NCBI RefSeq assembly: GCF_001187865.1
Contig: NZ_LGIT01000017.1
Coordinates: forward strand, 248,001 to 312,000
Direction: 5' to 3'
DNA from: Klebsiella sp. RIT-PI-d
GTDB taxonomy: Bacteria > Pseudomonadota > Gammaproteobacteria > Enterobacterales > Enterobacteriaceae
Length of the DNA stretch: 64,000 nt
Shown here in pieces: positions 47,238 to 57,228 of this stretch (positions within the stretch are counted from its first letter, which is position 1; every line of letters begins with the position of its first letter). The position numbers and the translations under genes were made by a program. Below the pieces are notes generated by a model, which made no database searches, was not told the DNA's origin, and saw only the letters and a program-made list of their open reading frames with translations.

Positions 47238-49442
47238 ATGGCGCGTCCTGAAACTGCTCAGCCAAACTCCTCACTGCGTGCACTCGCAGTTGTAGTAGCC
47301 ACAGCGGTTAGCGGCATGTCTGTCTATGCACAGGCAGCGGTTGAACCGAAAGAAGAAACCCTCACCGTCACCGCAGCACCTGCCGCGCAGGAAAGCGCCT
47401 GGGGACCGGCACCGACCATCGCCGCAAAGCGATCGGCAACGGCCACCAAAACCGATACGCCGATTGAAAAAACACCGCAGTCTATTTCTGTTGTCACGCG
47501 TGAAGAGATAGAAATGAAGCAGCCGAATACGGTGAAGCAGGCGCTGGCTTACACGCCTGGCGTCTTTGCGACACGCGGTGCGTCCACAACGTATGATGTG
47601 GTTTCTATTCGTGGCTTCACCACGTCCACTACCGTGAATACCAACCAGTATCTGGATGGTATGAAACTACAGGGTGATAACTACTCTGAAGTGTCTATGG
47701 ACCCATATTTCCTTGAACGTGTCGAACTGCTGCGCGGTCCAACGTCCGTTTTGTACGGTAAAAGCCATCCGGGCGGCGTGGTCAGCATGGTCAGCAAGCG
47801 TCCAACTACCGAGCCGCTGAAAGAAGTTCAGTTTAAAATGGGTACCGATAACCTGTGGCAAACCGGGTTTGATTTCAGCGATGCGATTGATGACGACGGC
47901 GTATGGTCATACCGCCTGACAGGACTGGGGCACAGTGAAAATGCGCAGCAGGAGAGGGTCAAATCCACCCGCTACGCGATTGCCCCTGCTTTTAGCTGGC
48001 GTCCGGACGATAAAACGGATTTCACTTTCCTGAGCAACTTCCAGAGCGATCCCGATGCGGGCTATTACGGTTGGCTGCCGCGGGAAGGGACCGTAACGTC
48101 TTATTATGATGCCAACGGACACGCGCACAAACTGCCGACCGATTTTAACGAAGGGGATGCGGATAACAAGATCTCCCGTCGCCAGAAAATGGTCGGTTAC
48201 AGCTTCTCGCACCAGGTTGACGATACCTTTACCGTGCGTCAAAACCTGCGCTATACCAAAGTTAATACGCTCTATCGCTCTGTTTACGGCAACGGCTATA
48301 TCGCCCCGGCGCAAATCAGCCGTGCCTACGTGCGCTCTGATGAAGATCTTAACGCGTTCACCGTTGATACGCAGCTGCAGTCTACATTTGCAACCGCCGC
48401 GGTCGATCATACTCTGTTAACGGGTGTTGATTACCTGCGCATGCGTAACGATATTGATGCTGACTACGGTAGCGCTGATCCTATCAGCATGACTAACCCG
48501 CAGCACGACAATGCGAATATCAACGTGAATTTCCCCTATGCCGTGCTAAATCGTCAGGAACAAACGGGCCTGTATGCCCAGGATCAGGCGGAATGGGATA
48601 AGTGGGTGCTTACTCTTGGCGGACGTTATGATTTTGCTAAAACGTCAACGTTGACCCGTTCCTCAGATACGACGGCTGAAATTAACGATCGGGCATTTAC
48701 ATGGCGTGGGGGTATTAACTATCTGTTTGATAATGGTATTACACCATACTTTAGCTACAGCGAATCATTTGAGCCGCTCTCGGGTGTCACCCAGGGCGGT
48801 CAGCCCTTTGATCCGTCACGCGGTAAGCAATATGAAGCGGGCGTAAAATACGTACCGAAAGATCGACCTGTTGTCGTCACGGCAGCGGTATTCCAGCTGA
48901 CCAAAAACAACAATCTGACTGCCGATCCGGCGAACCCAACCAGTGGCTTTAGCGTGCAGGGGGGTGAAATTCGCTCGCGTGGTGTTGAACTGGAAGCGAA
49001 AGCGGCGGTATCGGCTAACGTCAACCTGACGGCGTCCTACACCTACACCGATGCAGAATACACGCACGATACCTGGTATGAAGGCCGTCGTCCGGCAGAG
49101 ATTCCGCGTAATATGGCCTCACTGTGGGCAGATTATACTTTCCACGAAACGGCGCTGAGCGGTCTGACCGTCGGTGCAGGTACTCGCTATGTTGGCAATA
49201 CCGTTTCTTACTATTCAGCCGCATCGCCAAAGGCTTACCAGTCATTCAACGTTGCGGATTATGCCATCGCAGATGCGACGGTAAAATATGACCTGGCACG
49301 CTTTGGAATGCCGGGTTCTTCAGTCGGCGTCAACGTGAATAACATCTTTGACCGCGAATACGTCTCCAGCTGTTATAGCGAATATGCATGCTATTGGGGG
49401 GCAGAGCGTCAGGTGGTTGCCACCGCGACTTTCCGTTTCTAA
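47238..49442 (+). CDS. fhuA: FhuA, TonB-dependent outer-membrane ferrichrome receptor
   Basis: This is a 734-residue precursor. The start at 47238 (MARPETAQPNSSLRAL) gives a signal peptide ending at AQA (residue 33); the frame extends 32 codons further upstream across the Fur box and is not used. A TonB box (ETLTVTA, about 40-46) is followed by the plug domain (TPIEKTPQSISVVTREE) and a 22-strand barrel ending in the aromatic C-terminus VVATATFRF. The extracellular loop between VYGNGY and VRSDEDL is about 18 residues shorter than in E. coli FhuA and lacks the cysteine pair there. In E. coli this loop is part of the T1, T5 and phi80 phage site. Confidence 0.95.
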   Translation: MARPETAQPNSSLRALAVVVATAVSGMSVYAQAAVEPKEETLTVTAAPAAQESAWGPAPTIAAKRSATATKTDTPIEKTPQSISVVTREEIEMKQPNTVKQALAYTPGVFATRGASTTYDVVSIRGFTTSTTVNTNQYLDGMKLQGDNYSEVSMDPYFLERVELLRGPTSVLYGKSHPGGVVSMVSKRPTTEPLKEVQFKMGTDNLWQTGFDFSDAIDDDGVWSYRLTGLGHSENAQQERVKSTRYAIAPAFSWRPDDKTDFTFLSNFQSDPDAGYYGWLPREGTVTSYYDANGHAHKLPTDFNEGDADNKISRRQKMVGYSFSHQVDDTFTVRQNLRYTKVNTLYRSVYGNGYIAPAQISRAYVRSDEDLNAFTVDTQLQSTFATAAVDHTLLTGVDYLRMRNDIDADYGSADPISMTNPQHDNANINVNFPYAVLNRQEQTGLYAQDQAEWDKWVLTLGGRYDFAKTSTLTRSSDTTAEINDRAFTWRGGINYLFDNGITPYFSYSESFEPLSGVTQGGQPFDPSRGKQYEAGVKYVPKDRPVVVTAAVFQLTKNNNLTADPANPTSGFSVQGGEIRSRGVELEAKAAVSANVNLTASYTYTDAEYTHDTWYEGRRPAEIPRNMASLWADYTFHETALSGLTVGAGTRYVGNTVSYYSAASPKAYQSFNVADYAIADATVKYDLARFGMPGSSVGVNVNNIFDREYVSSCYSEYACYWGAERQVVATATFRF

Positions 49443-49451
49443 TTCTCCTTT

Positions 49452-49479
49452 AAGGGCACGTTGCGGCGTGCCCTTTTTT
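49452..49479 (+). terminator. Hairpin terminator between fhuA and fhuC
   Basis: The stem AAGGGCACG / CGTGCCCTT has a 6-base loop and a T run, 10 bp after the fhuA stop. It probably reduces transcription into fhuCDB so that more receptor than transporter is made. Confidence 0.85.
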
Positions 49480-49498
49480 ATCTGTCAAGTTGGCTAAC

Positions 49499-50296
49499 AT
49501 GCAGGAAAAAATCTCCCAACCCGATACCACATTCTCACTGTCTGACGTGACGTTCCGCGTGCCGGGACGGACGTTGCTGCACCCACTTTCGCTGACCTTT
49601 CCGGCCGGAAAAGTGACCGGGCTTATTGGGCATAATGGATCCGGTAAATCCACGCTGCTTAAAATGCTCGGACGCCATCAGCCGCCTTCAGACGGAGATA
49701 TTCTGCTTGATGGCCAGCCGTTAATGAGCTGGAACAGCAAGGCATTTGCCCGCAAAGTGGCCTATTTGCCGCAGCAGTTGCCGCAGGCAGAAGGGATGAC
49801 AGTACGTGAACTGGTGGCTATCGGGCGCTATCCGTGGCACGGGGCGCTGGGACGATTTGGCATTGCCGATCGGCAGAAAGTCGATGACGCCATCGCGCTG
49901 GTAGGATTAAAACCGCTGGCCCACCGCCTGGTGGATAGCCTCTCCGGCGGTGAGCGCCAGCGGGCGTGGATTGCCATGCTGGTGGCGCAGGATAGCCGCT
50001 GCCTGCTTCTTGATGAACCGACCTCGGCGCTGGATATTGCGCACCAGGTCGACGTGCTGGCCCTGGTACATCGTCTTAGCCAGCAGCGCGGGCTAACGGT
50101 CATTGCCGTGCTGCACGATATCAATATGGCGGCCCGCTACTGTGATTATCTGGTAGCGCTGCGCGGCGGCGAAATGATTTCTCAGGGGACGCCGGAAGCA
50201 TTGATGCGGGCTGACACGCTGGAGCAAATTTACGGTATTCCAATGGGGATTCTGCCGCATCCAGCGGGGGCAGCTCCGGTGAGCTTTGTTTACTGA
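49499..50296 (+). CDS. fhuC: FhuC, ferric hydroxamate ABC transporter ATPase
   Basis: This 265-residue ATPase has Walker A GHNGSGKST, the signature LSGGERQR and Walker B CLLLDEPTSALD. The start at 49499 (MQEKISQPD) gives the E. coli length; a TTG three codons upstream is less likely. It energises uptake of ferrichrome and other hydroxamates through FhuB with FhuD. The stop overlaps the fhuD start by one base (TGATG). Confidence 0.95.
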   Translation: MQEKISQPDTTFSLSDVTFRVPGRTLLHPLSLTFPAGKVTGLIGHNGSGKSTLLKMLGRHQPPSDGDILLDGQPLMSWNSKAFARKVAYLPQQLPQAEGMTVRELVAIGRYPWHGALGRFGIADRQKVDDAIALVGLKPLAHRLVDSLSGGERQRAWIAMLVAQDSRCLLLDEPTSALDIAHQVDVLALVHRLSQQRGLTVIAVLHDINMAARYCDYLVALRGGEMISQGTPEALMRADTLEQIYGIPMGILPHPAGAAPVSFVY

Positions 50297-51186
50297 TGAC
50301 GATGTTAACTTCAATGACGCGTCGGCGCTTGCTGACGGCGATGGCGCTCTCACCGCTCATGTGGCACATGAATACGGCCCGGGCGAGCGGTGTCGATCCG
50401 CACCGTATTGTGGCGCTGGAGTGGCTGCCGGTCGAGCTTTTGCTGGCGCTGGGCGTGATGCCTTACGGCGTCGCCGACGTGCAAAATTACAATCTGTGGG
50501 TTAACGATCCCTCCCTCCCGGAATCGGTGATTGATGTGGGGCTGCGTACTGAACCGAACCTTGAACTGCTGGCGCAAATGAAACCGTCGTTCCTGGTCTG
50601 GTCGGCAGGCTACGGTCCTTCGGATACGCAGCTGGCAAAAATCGCACCGGGGCGCGGATTTACCTTTAGCGACGGTAAAAAACCGCTGGCGAAAGCGCGC
50701 GGTTCGCTGATGGAAATGGCTGAGCTTATTGGTCGTCAAAAAGAAGCCACGCAACATCTGGCCGACTTTGACAGTTTTATTGATTCCTTGATCCCCCGTT
50801 TTGCCGGGCGCGGCGACCGTCCGCTCCTGATGATCACGGTGATGGATGTACGGCATGTACTGGTGTTTGGGCAAAACTGTCTGTTTCAGGAAGTGCTCGA
50901 TCGCTACGGTATTAAAAATGCCTGGCATGGCGAATCGACTTTCTGGGGCAGTACGCCGATTGGCGTCGATCGCCTGGCCGCTTTTAAAGATGTGGATGTA
51001 TTATGCTTCGATCACGGTAACGACGTGGAAATGCGCCAGCTGGCCGCCACGCCGCTGTGGCAATCCATGCCGTTTGTCCGCAGCGGTCGTTTTCAGCGCG
51101 TTCCGGCCGTCTGGTTTTACGGTGCCACGCTCTCTGCGATGCACTTCGCCCGCGTGCTGGACAGTGCGCTGGGAGGGAAAGCATGA
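50296..51186 (+). CDS. fhuD: FhuD, periplasmic hydroxamate siderophore-binding protein
   Basis: This 296-residue binding protein has a twin-arginine signal (TRRRLLTAMALSPL, cleavage near ARA/SG at about 30). The mature protein has two lobes joined by a long helix typical of class III binding proteins. Key segments are IVALEWLPVELLLALGVMPYG, DVGLRTEPNLE and WFYGATLSAMHFARVLD. It overlaps fhuC by one base and fhuB by 4 bp. Confidence 0.95.
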   Translation: MTMLTSMTRRRLLTAMALSPLMWHMNTARASGVDPHRIVALEWLPVELLLALGVMPYGVADVQNYNLWVNDPSLPESVIDVGLRTEPNLELLAQMKPSFLVWSAGYGPSDTQLAKIAPGRGFTFSDGKKPLAKARGSLMEMAELIGRQKEATQHLADFDSFIDSLIPRFAGRGDRPLLMITVMDVRHVLVFGQNCLFQEVLDRYGIKNAWHGESTFWGSTPIGVDRLAAFKDVDVLCFDHGNDVEMRQLAATPLWQSMPFVRSGRFQRVPAVWFYGATLSAMHFARVLDSALGGKA

Positions 51187-53165
51187 AACCTAAAATCGCC
51201 CCCTTACCGGCGGGACTGCTGCTATTACTGTTTATTATTTCCCTCGCGCTGACCGGATTTAATCTCACCCAGGCTCTGCCACGTGCGCAGTGGCATGAGG
51301 CACTGTGGACGCCCAACATTGATGTCGTGGAGCAGATGTTATTCCACTACAGCCTGTTGCCGCGTCTGGCGATATCTCTGCTGGTCGGCGCCGGTCTTGG
51401 ACTGGTCGGGGTTTTGTTCCAGCAGGTACTGCGTAATCCTCTGGCAGAACCCACCACGCTTGGCGTAGCAACCGGCGCACAACTGGGCATGACCATTATT
51501 GCGCTATGGGCTATTCCTGGCGTAATGGTCTCCCAATTTGCTGCTCTGGCGGGAGCCTGCATTGTGGGCGCGCTGGTGTTTGGCGTCGCATGGGGTAAAC
51601 GGCTCTCGCCGGTAACGCTGATCCTCGCGGGGCTGGTGGTCAGTCTCTACTGCGGCGCAATTAATCAGCTTCTGGTCCTTTTCCATCACGACCAGCTACA
51701 GAGTATGTTCCTGTGGAGTACCGGTACGCTGACCCAGACCGACTGGAGCATTGTTCAGCGGCTGTGGCCGCAGCTGCTCGGCGGCGTCATGCTGACCGTG
51801 CTGTTACTGCGTCCGTTAACCCTGATGGGGCTGGACGATGGCGTGGCGCGTAATCTTGGTCTGGCACTGTCGCTGGCGCGGCTGGCGGCGCTAACGCTGG
51901 CTATCGTCATCAGCGCATTGCTGGTTAACGCGGTGGGCATCATCGGTTTTATCGGCCTGTTTGCGCCGCTGCTGGCGAAAATGCTGGGCGCGCGTCGGCT
52001 TCTTTCCCGCCTTCTGCTGGCCCCGTTGATTGGGGCACTGATCCTCTGGCTTTCCGACCAGGTGGTTATCTGGCTGACGCAGGTCTGGATGGAAGTCTCA
52101 ACCGGATCGGTGACCGCGCTTATCGGTGCGCCGTTGCTGCTATGGTTGCTGCCGCGCCTGCGCAGTATGAGCGCGCCGGCCATGAACGCCGGAGACACTG
52201 TTGCCATTGAGCGCCAGCATGTGATGCGCTATGTGGGGATCGGGCTTATCGTTCTGCTGCTGGCGGTGTTTGCCGCACTTGCTTTTGGGCGCGATGCGCA
52301 GGGCTGGCAGTGGGCCAGCGGCGATATGCTGCGTGAATTAATGCCGTGGCGCTGGCCGCGCATTCTGGTGGCGTTGTTCGCCGGGATCTTACTGGCGGTC
52401 GCGGGCTGTATTATTCAGCGGCTGACCGGTAACCCGATGGCCAGCCCGGAAGTGCTGGGGATCAGCTCCGGTGCGGCATTCGGTATTGTATTAATGCTGT
52501 TTCTGGTGCCCGGCAATGCCTTCGGCTGGCTGCTGCCGGCCGGCAGCCTCGGCGCGGCCGGTACGCTGCTGATCATTATGCTTGCTGCCGGACGCGGCGG
52601 TTTCTCCCCGCATCGCATGCTGCTGGCCGGGATGGCGCTCAGTACCGCGTTTACGATGTTGCTGATGATGCTGCAAGCCAGCGGCGATCCGCGCATGGCG
52701 CAGATCCTGACGTGGATCTCCGGCTCCACCTACAGCGCTACCGGGCTTCAGGCGGTGCAAACCTTTGCGATCATGATTATTCTGCTGGCGCTGGTGCCGC
52801 TGTGCAGCCGCTGGCTGACCATCCTGCCGCTGGGCGGCGATACAGCCCGCTCGGTAGGTGTGGCATTAACCCCGTCGCGCATCGCCTTGCTGCTGCTCGC
52901 CTCGGCGCTAACTGCTACTGCCACCCTGACCATCGGGCCGCTAAGCTTTATTGGTCTGATGGCACCGCATATTGCCCGGATGATGGGATTCCGCCGCACT
53001 ATTCCGCATATTGTTATCTCGGCGCTGGTTGGTGGTTTGATTCTGGTGTTTGCCGACTGGTGCGGCAGAATGGTGATGTTTCCGTTTCAGATCCCGGCAG
53101 GACTGCTTTCAACGTTTATCGGCGCGCCGTATTTTGTCTATTTATTGAGAAAGCAAAGCCGGTAG
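51183..53165 (+). CDS. fhuB: FhuB, ferric hydroxamate ABC transporter permease (double-length)
   Basis: This 660-residue inner-membrane permease is made of two fused homologous halves (about residues 1-330 and 335-660), each with about ten helices and a FecCD-type coupling motif (VGIIGFIGLFAPLLAKMLG in the first half, IGPLSFIGLMAPHIARMMG in the second). The start at 51183 overlaps the fhuD stop (ATGA); the frame extends upstream within fhuD and is not coding there. It is the last gene of fhuACDB and is followed by a hairpin. Confidence 0.95.
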   Translation: MKPKIAPLPAGLLLLLFIISLALTGFNLTQALPRAQWHEALWTPNIDVVEQMLFHYSLLPRLAISLLVGAGLGLVGVLFQQVLRNPLAEPTTLGVATGAQLGMTIIALWAIPGVMVSQFAALAGACIVGALVFGVAWGKRLSPVTLILAGLVVSLYCGAINQLLVLFHHDQLQSMFLWSTGTLTQTDWSIVQRLWPQLLGGVMLTVLLLRPLTLMGLDDGVARNLGLALSLARLAALTLAIVISALLVNAVGIIGFIGLFAPLLAKMLGARRLLSRLLLAPLIGALILWLSDQVVIWLTQVWMEVSTGSVTALIGAPLLLWLLPRLRSMSAPAMNAGDTVAIERQHVMRYVGIGLIVLLLAVFAALAFGRDAQGWQWASGDMLRELMPWRWPRILVALFAGILLAVAGCIIQRLTGNPMASPEVLGISSGAAFGIVLMLFLVPGNAFGWLLPAGSLGAAGTLLIIMLAAGRGGFSPHRMLLAGMALSTAFTMLLMMLQASGDPRMAQILTWISGSTYSATGLQAVQTFAIMIILLALVPLCSRWLTILPLGGDTARSVGVALTPSRIALLLLASALTATATLTIGPLSFIGLMAPHIARMMGFRRTIPHIVISALVGGLILVFADWCGRMVMFPFQIPAGLLSTFIGAPYFVYLLRKQSR

Positions 53166-53186
53166 CGGGTGAGTCCGGCAGGCGTT

Positions 53187-53235
53187 GTTTCCCCCTCACC
53201 CCATCCTCAGGGAGAGGGTGAGGTGAGGGGGAAAC
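53187..53235. terminator. Large hairpin between fhuB and hemL
   Basis: GTTTCCCCCTCACC (53187-53200) and GGTGAGGGGGAAAC (53222-53235) form a perfect 14-bp stem. Inside it, further pairing of CTCACCCCATCCTC with GAGAGGGTGAG is possible. It lies between two convergent genes and can serve both as a terminator. The sequence resembles a dispersed intergenic repeat common in enterobacteria. Confidence 0.75.
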
Positions 53236-53290
53236 GTCCTGATATGCACTCTTGGTTATGCCCCTTTACACAACCCTCAGGGCCAGACAC

Positions 53291-54571
53291 TCACAGTTTC
53301 GCAAACACCCGTCGCGCAGCGTCAATAGTGTTATTAATATCGTCTTCACTGTGTGCCACGGACATAAAGCCGGCTTCAAACGCAGAGGGTGCCAGGTAAA
53401 CGCCTTCTTCCAGCATCAGGTGGAAGAATCGCTTAAAGCGCTCAACGTCGCAAGTGACAACATCCTGGTAGCAGGTCACCGCTGCTGCCTCAGTAAAGAA
53501 AATCCCGAACATTCCGCCTACATGATTCACCACCAGCGGAATACCCGTATCCTGCGCAGCCTCCAGCAATCCATTAGCCAGTTTCGTCGTTAACGCATCC
53601 AGCGTTTCATGAATACCCGGCTGGGCAACTTCAGTCAGACAGGCGAAACCTGCCGCCATCGCAATAGGGTTGCCGGAAAGCGTGCCGGCCTGATAGACCG
53701 GGCCGGTCGGGGCCAGCGCTTCCATCACCTCGCGACGTCCGCCAAACGCACCGACCGGCATCCCGCCACCGATGATTTTACCCAGACACGTCAGATCGGG
53801 AACCACATTGTAATAAGCCTGTGCGCCAGCCAGCGCGACGCGGAAGCCGGTCATCACTTCATCAATAATCAACAGTGCGCCAAATTCATCGCACAATGAA
53901 CGCAGGCCCGGCAGAAACTCCGCCAGCGGTGGCACGCAGTTCATATTGCCTGCTACCGGCTCGACAATAATGCAGGCGATATCCTGCGGATATTGTTCGA
54001 ATGCCTCGCGCACCGAGCTAAGATCGTTATACGTGCAGGTCAGCGTGTGCTTCGCGAAATCAGCCGGCACACCGGGGGAATTAGGCTGGCCGAGCGTTAA
54101 CGCGCCGGAACCCGCTTTTACCAGCAGGCAGTCTGCATGACCGTGATAGCAGCCTTCAAATTTGATAATTTTGTCCCGGCCGGTAAAGCCTCGCGCCAGG
54201 CGAATCGCGCTCATTGTGGCTTCGGTGCCAGAGTTTACCATCCGTACCATGTCCATCGTGGGGACCAGTTCGGTGACCAGCTCGGCCATTTTTACTTCCA
54301 TGCCGGTCGGCGCGCCAAAACTCAATCCACGCTGGGTAGCGTCGATGACGGCATTACGGATTGCCGGATGATTGTGCCCCAGCACCATCGGCCCCCAGGA
54401 GCCAACATAGTCAATATAGGCTTTGCCATCGACATCATACAGCCAGGCACCGTCGGCGCGCTCAATGAACAGCGGCGTGCCGCCGACGCCGGTAAAGGCG
54501 CGAACAGGAGAATTGACGCCGCCGGGGATCACCCGGCGTGCAGCGCTGTAAAGGTTTTCAGAATTGCTCAT
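53291..54571 (-). CDS. hemL: Glutamate-1-semialdehyde 2,1-aminomutase
   Basis: This 426-residue PLP enzyme converts glutamate-1-semialdehyde to 5-aminolevulinate for haem and cobalamin synthesis. The catalytic lysine is in [16 protein letters not shown]. The conserved [15 protein letters not shown]-terminus and [19 protein letters not shown]-binding segment are present. The length equals E. coli HemL. It is transcribed alone, convergent with fhuB and divergent from clcA. Confidence 0.97.
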   Translation of the reverse strand: MSNSENLYSAARRVIPGGVNSPVRAFTGVGGTPLFIERADGAWLYDVDGKAYIDYVGSWGPMVLGHNHPAIRNAVIDATQRGLSFGAPTGMEVKMAELVTELVPTMDMVRMVNSGTEATMSAIRLARGFTGRDKIIKFEGCYHGHADCLLVKAGSGALTLGQPNSPGVPADFAKHTLTCTYNDLSSVREAFEQYPQDIACIIVEPVAGNMNCVPPLAEFLPGLRSLCDEFGALLIIDEVMTGFRVALAGAQAYYNVVPDLTCLGKIIGGGMPVGAFGGRREVMEALAPTGPVYQAGTLSGNPIAMAAGFACLTEVAQPGIHETLDALTTKLANGLLEAAQDTGIPLVVNHVGGMFGIFFTEAAAVTCYQDVVTCDVERFKRFFHLMLEEGVYLAPSAFEAGFMSVAHSEDDINNTIDAARRVFAKL

Positions 54572-54738
54572 GGCATAGTTCCCGGTTTATCGAAAAGTTA
54601 ATCAACTCTATTCTAAAGTATTCCAGAAAGGTTACGAAAGTTTTGCCCAATTGAAACAACACGTTTTAAGAGGGATTTTTAGTCAATGCATGGGTACAAT
54701 GCGGTTCCGGAATTGGTCTTACCCTGAAATGATTAATC

Positions 54739-56148
54739 ATGAACGTTGAAAACACCTCCCTGAAAAACCAGCGCATTGGCCGTTTAAGACGCGGTGAACA
54801 AATCCGTCAGCTATTACGACGCGACAAAACACCCCTTGCCGTTTTGTTGCTGGCGGCCCTGGTTGGTATCCTTGCAGGCCTGGCGGCCGTCGCTTTTGAA
54901 AGGGCCGTTAATGGCATGCAGGCGATGCGACTGAGCCTGCTTGCCGAAACGGCCAGCGACAGCGTCTGGCGCTGGCCACTGGCGTTTATGTTATCCGCAT
55001 TGCTCGCCATGGTCGGCTATTTTCTGGTGCGGCGCTATGCCCCGGAGGCCGGCGGTTCAGGCATTCCTGAAATCGAAGGCGCGCTGGAAGAGCTGCGCCC
55101 TGTACGCTGGTGGCGGGTATTGCCGGCCAAATTTATTGGCGGGATAGGCACCCTCGGAGCCGGAATGGTGCTGGGTCGTGAAGGCCCAACGGTGCAAATT
55201 GGCGGTAACATTGGCCGCATGGTACTGGATATTTCCCGGCTGCGCAGCGGTGAAGCGCGTCATACGCTGCTGGCAACCGGGGCGGCGGCAGGGCTGTCGG
55301 CTGCCTTTAATGCACCGCTGGCGGGGATTTTGTTTATTCTCGAAGAAATGCGCCCTCAGTTTCGCTATAGCCTGATTTCCATTAAGGCAGTATTTACCGG
55401 GGTCATTATGTCGAGCATCGTCTTTCGCCTGTTTAACGGCCAGGGGTCGGTGATCGACGTGGGTAAACTGAGTGATGCGCCGGTCAACACGCTGTGGCTG
55501 TATCTGGTGCTGGGTATGATCTTTGGTCTGGTTGGCCCGCTGTTCAACATGCTGGTATTACGCACCCAGGATCTTTTTGCCCGTATTCACGGCGGCAATA
55601 TTAAAAAGTGGGTATTGCTGGGCGGGTTGATCGGCGGAATGTGCGGCGTGATGGGCCTGGTCGATCCTGAAGCGACGGGCGGCGGTTTTTCACTGATCCC
55701 ACTGGCGCTGGCAGGGCATTATACCCTCGGCGTGCTGCTGGTCATTTTCATCACCCGCGTGGTGACCACACTACTGTGCTTTTGTTCCGGCGCGCCGGGC
55801 GGAATTTTTGCCCCAATGCTGGCGCTGGGTACGCTGCTGGGGACGGCATTTGGCATGGCCGCTGCCGGTATTTTTCCCGCCTATCATCTTGATGCCGGAA
55901 CGTTCGCTATCGCCGGGATGGGGGCGCTGCTGGCGGGATCGGTACGTGCACCATTAACGGGAACGATACTGGTACTGGAGATGACAGACAACTATCAGCT
56001 CATTTTGCCAATGATTATTACCTGCCTTGGCGCAACACTATTAGCCCAGTTTGTCGGTGGAAAACCGCTATACTCCACCATCCTTGCCCGAACGCTGGCA
56101 AAGCAGGAAGCAGAACAGTCCGTGCGGCCGACAGGCGAGAATACTTGA
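54739..56148 (+). CDS. clcA: ClcA, H+/Cl- antiporter
   Basis: This 469-residue CLC-family antiporter has about 18 helices. Selectivity-filter motifs [14 protein letters not shown] (gating Glu, Glu148 in E. coli) and [10 protein letters not shown] are all present. It supports extreme acid resistance by exchanging two chloride ions for one proton. It is four residues shorter than the E. coli protein, mainly at the termini. It precedes erpA by 81 bp. Confidence 0.95.
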   Translation: MNVENTSLKNQRIGRLRRGEQIRQLLRRDKTPLAVLLLAALVGILAGLAAVAFERAVNGMQAMRLSLLAETASDSVWRWPLAFMLSALLAMVGYFLVRRYAPEAGGSGIPEIEGALEELRPVRWWRVLPAKFIGGIGTLGAGMVLGREGPTVQIGGNIGRMVLDISRLRSGEARHTLLATGAAAGLSAAFNAPLAGILFILEEMRPQFRYSLISIKAVFTGVIMSSIVFRLFNGQGSVIDVGKLSDAPVNTLWLYLVLGMIFGLVGPLFNMLVLRTQDLFARIHGGNIKKWVLLGGLIGGMCGVMGLVDPEATGGGFSLIPLALAGHYTLGVLLVIFITRVVTTLLCFCSGAPGGIFAPMLALGTLLGTAFGMAAAGIFPAYHLDAGTFAIAGMGALLAGSVRAPLTGTILVLEMTDNYQLILPMIITCLGATLLAQFVGGKPLYSTILARTLAKQEAEQSVRPTGENT

Positions 56149-56184
56149 ACGAATTACCAGGGTATTAGATAATGCCAAACATGG

Positions 56185-56204
56185 TTGGGTCAATATTTAC
56201 CCAA
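56185..56204 (+). promoter_or_regulatory. Near-perfect palindrome in the erpA leader
   Basis: TTGGGTCAATATTTACCCAA is a palindrome with one mismatched symmetric pair. It lies 26-45 bp before the erpA start and just after a GATAAT -10-like element (56167-56172). A further TTGGG lies at 56217-56221. It could be an operator, possibly for IscR, or an RNA hairpin. Confidence 0.45.
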
Positions 56205-56229
56205 TTACCAATGTCGTTGGGAGTAAAAA

Positions 56230-56574
56230 ATGAGTGATGACGTAGCGCTGCCCCTGCAATTTACCGATGCAGCCGCCAGCAAAGTAAAAAACCTGATTGC
56301 TGATGAAGATAACCCGAATTTGAAACTGCGCGTCTATATCACCGGTGGTGGTTGCAGCGGCTTCCAGTATGGCTTCACCTTTGACGATCAGGTCAACGAT
56401 GGCGATATGACCATTGAAAAACAGGGTGTTGGTCTGGTCGTCGATCCGATGAGCTTACAGTATCTGGTCGGTGGTGCGGTTGATTACACTGAAGGGCTGG
56501 AAGGCTCTCGCTTTATCGTTACCAACCCGAACGCCAAAAGCACCTGCGGGTGCGGATCGTCGTTCAGCGTATGA
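56230..56574 (+). CDS. erpA: ErpA, A-type iron-sulfur cluster carrier
   Basis: This 114-residue carrier delivers [Fe-S] clusters to respiratory and isoprenoid enzymes (IspG/IspH) and is essential in E. coli under aerobic conditions. The three cluster cysteines, Cys42 (GGCSGF), Cys106 and Cys108 (TCGCGSSF), are present. It is convergent with yadS and a small hairpin lies between the two. Confidence 0.96.
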   Translation: MSDDVALPLQFTDAAASKVKNLIADEDNPNLKLRVYITGGGCSGFQYGFTFDDQVNDGDMTIEKQGVGLVVDPMSLQYLVGGAVDYTEGLEGSRFIVTNPNAKSTCGCGSSFSV

Positions 56575-56581
56575 TCCTGAC

Positions 56582-56605
56582 CTGCCCGGAAGCATTTTCG
56601 GGCAG
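56582..56605. terminator. Hairpin between erpA and yadS
   Basis: CTGCCCG and CGGGCAG pair across a 10-base loop, 8 bp after the erpA stop. The T-rich loop and weak tail make termination strength uncertain. Confidence 0.5.
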
Positions 56606-56614
56606 CGTAATCGG

Positions 56615-57226
56615 TTAATCCAGTGCAAACGTGGGCAGTTTCAAATGCCAGCGGATCGCCGCCAGGCGAATCACCAGCGTAACCACCATTCCCATCATAC
56701 TGGCACTTTCCAGCGGCACGGCAAAGCTATAAAACGCGGTTGCATGGACAATACCGCCCGCAATACAGGCTGTAGCGTAAATTTCGGTGCGTAAAATCAT
56801 CGGGATTTCCCGTGCCAGGACGTCACGGATAATTCCGCCGCCAACGCCGGTAAGCACGCCCATGCACACTGCTACCAGCGGGCCGGTTTCTGCCAGAAAC
56901 GCTTTGTTCACCCCTATACCGACGAAAACGGCCAGGCCGACGGCATCTAATACCGGCAGTATCCATTTGGGCAGGCGACGCGGCTGGCGAACCAGCAGAA
57001 TGGTCAACATGCTGGTGACCATCGCCACCACCAGGTCGGTGGGATCTCTTACCCAAAATACCGGACCGTGCGCCAGTGCCATATCCCGGATAGTCCCGCC
57101 GCCGACGGCGGTGACGACCCCCAGCACCAGCACGCCAAACGGGTCCATACGTAATTTTCCTGCCAGCAGGACGCCAGAGATGGCGAACACGGCTGTACCT
57201 ATAATATCAAGCCAGTAGACCAGCAT
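56615..57226 (-). CDS. yadS: YadS, UPF0126/TRIC-like inner-membrane protein
   Basis: This 203-residue protein has seven predicted helices arranged as two UPF0126 repeats (GVVTAVGGGTIRDMAL and GVLTGVGGGIIRDVLA are the matching Gly-rich motifs). Bacterial relatives form potassium-permeable trimeric channels, but YadS itself is not characterised. It follows btuF by 2 bp in the mtnN-btuF-yadS operon. Confidence 0.93.
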   Translation of the reverse strand: MLVYWLDIIGTAVFAISGVLLAGKLRMDPFGVLVLGVVTAVGGGTIRDMALAHGPVFWVRDPTDLVVAMVTSMLTILLVRQPRRLPKWILPVLDAVGLAVFVGIGVNKAFLAETGPLVAVCMGVLTGVGGGIIRDVLAREIPMILRTEIYATACIAGGIVHATAFYSFAVPLESASMMGMVVTLVIRLAAIRWHLKLPTFALD

Positions 57227-57228
57227 GC

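Noticed and set aside
51057-51182. N-terminal extension of fhuB into fhuD
   Set aside because: The 42 extra codons overlap fhuD in another frame. The ATGA overlap at 51183 is the standard fhuD-fhuB junction.
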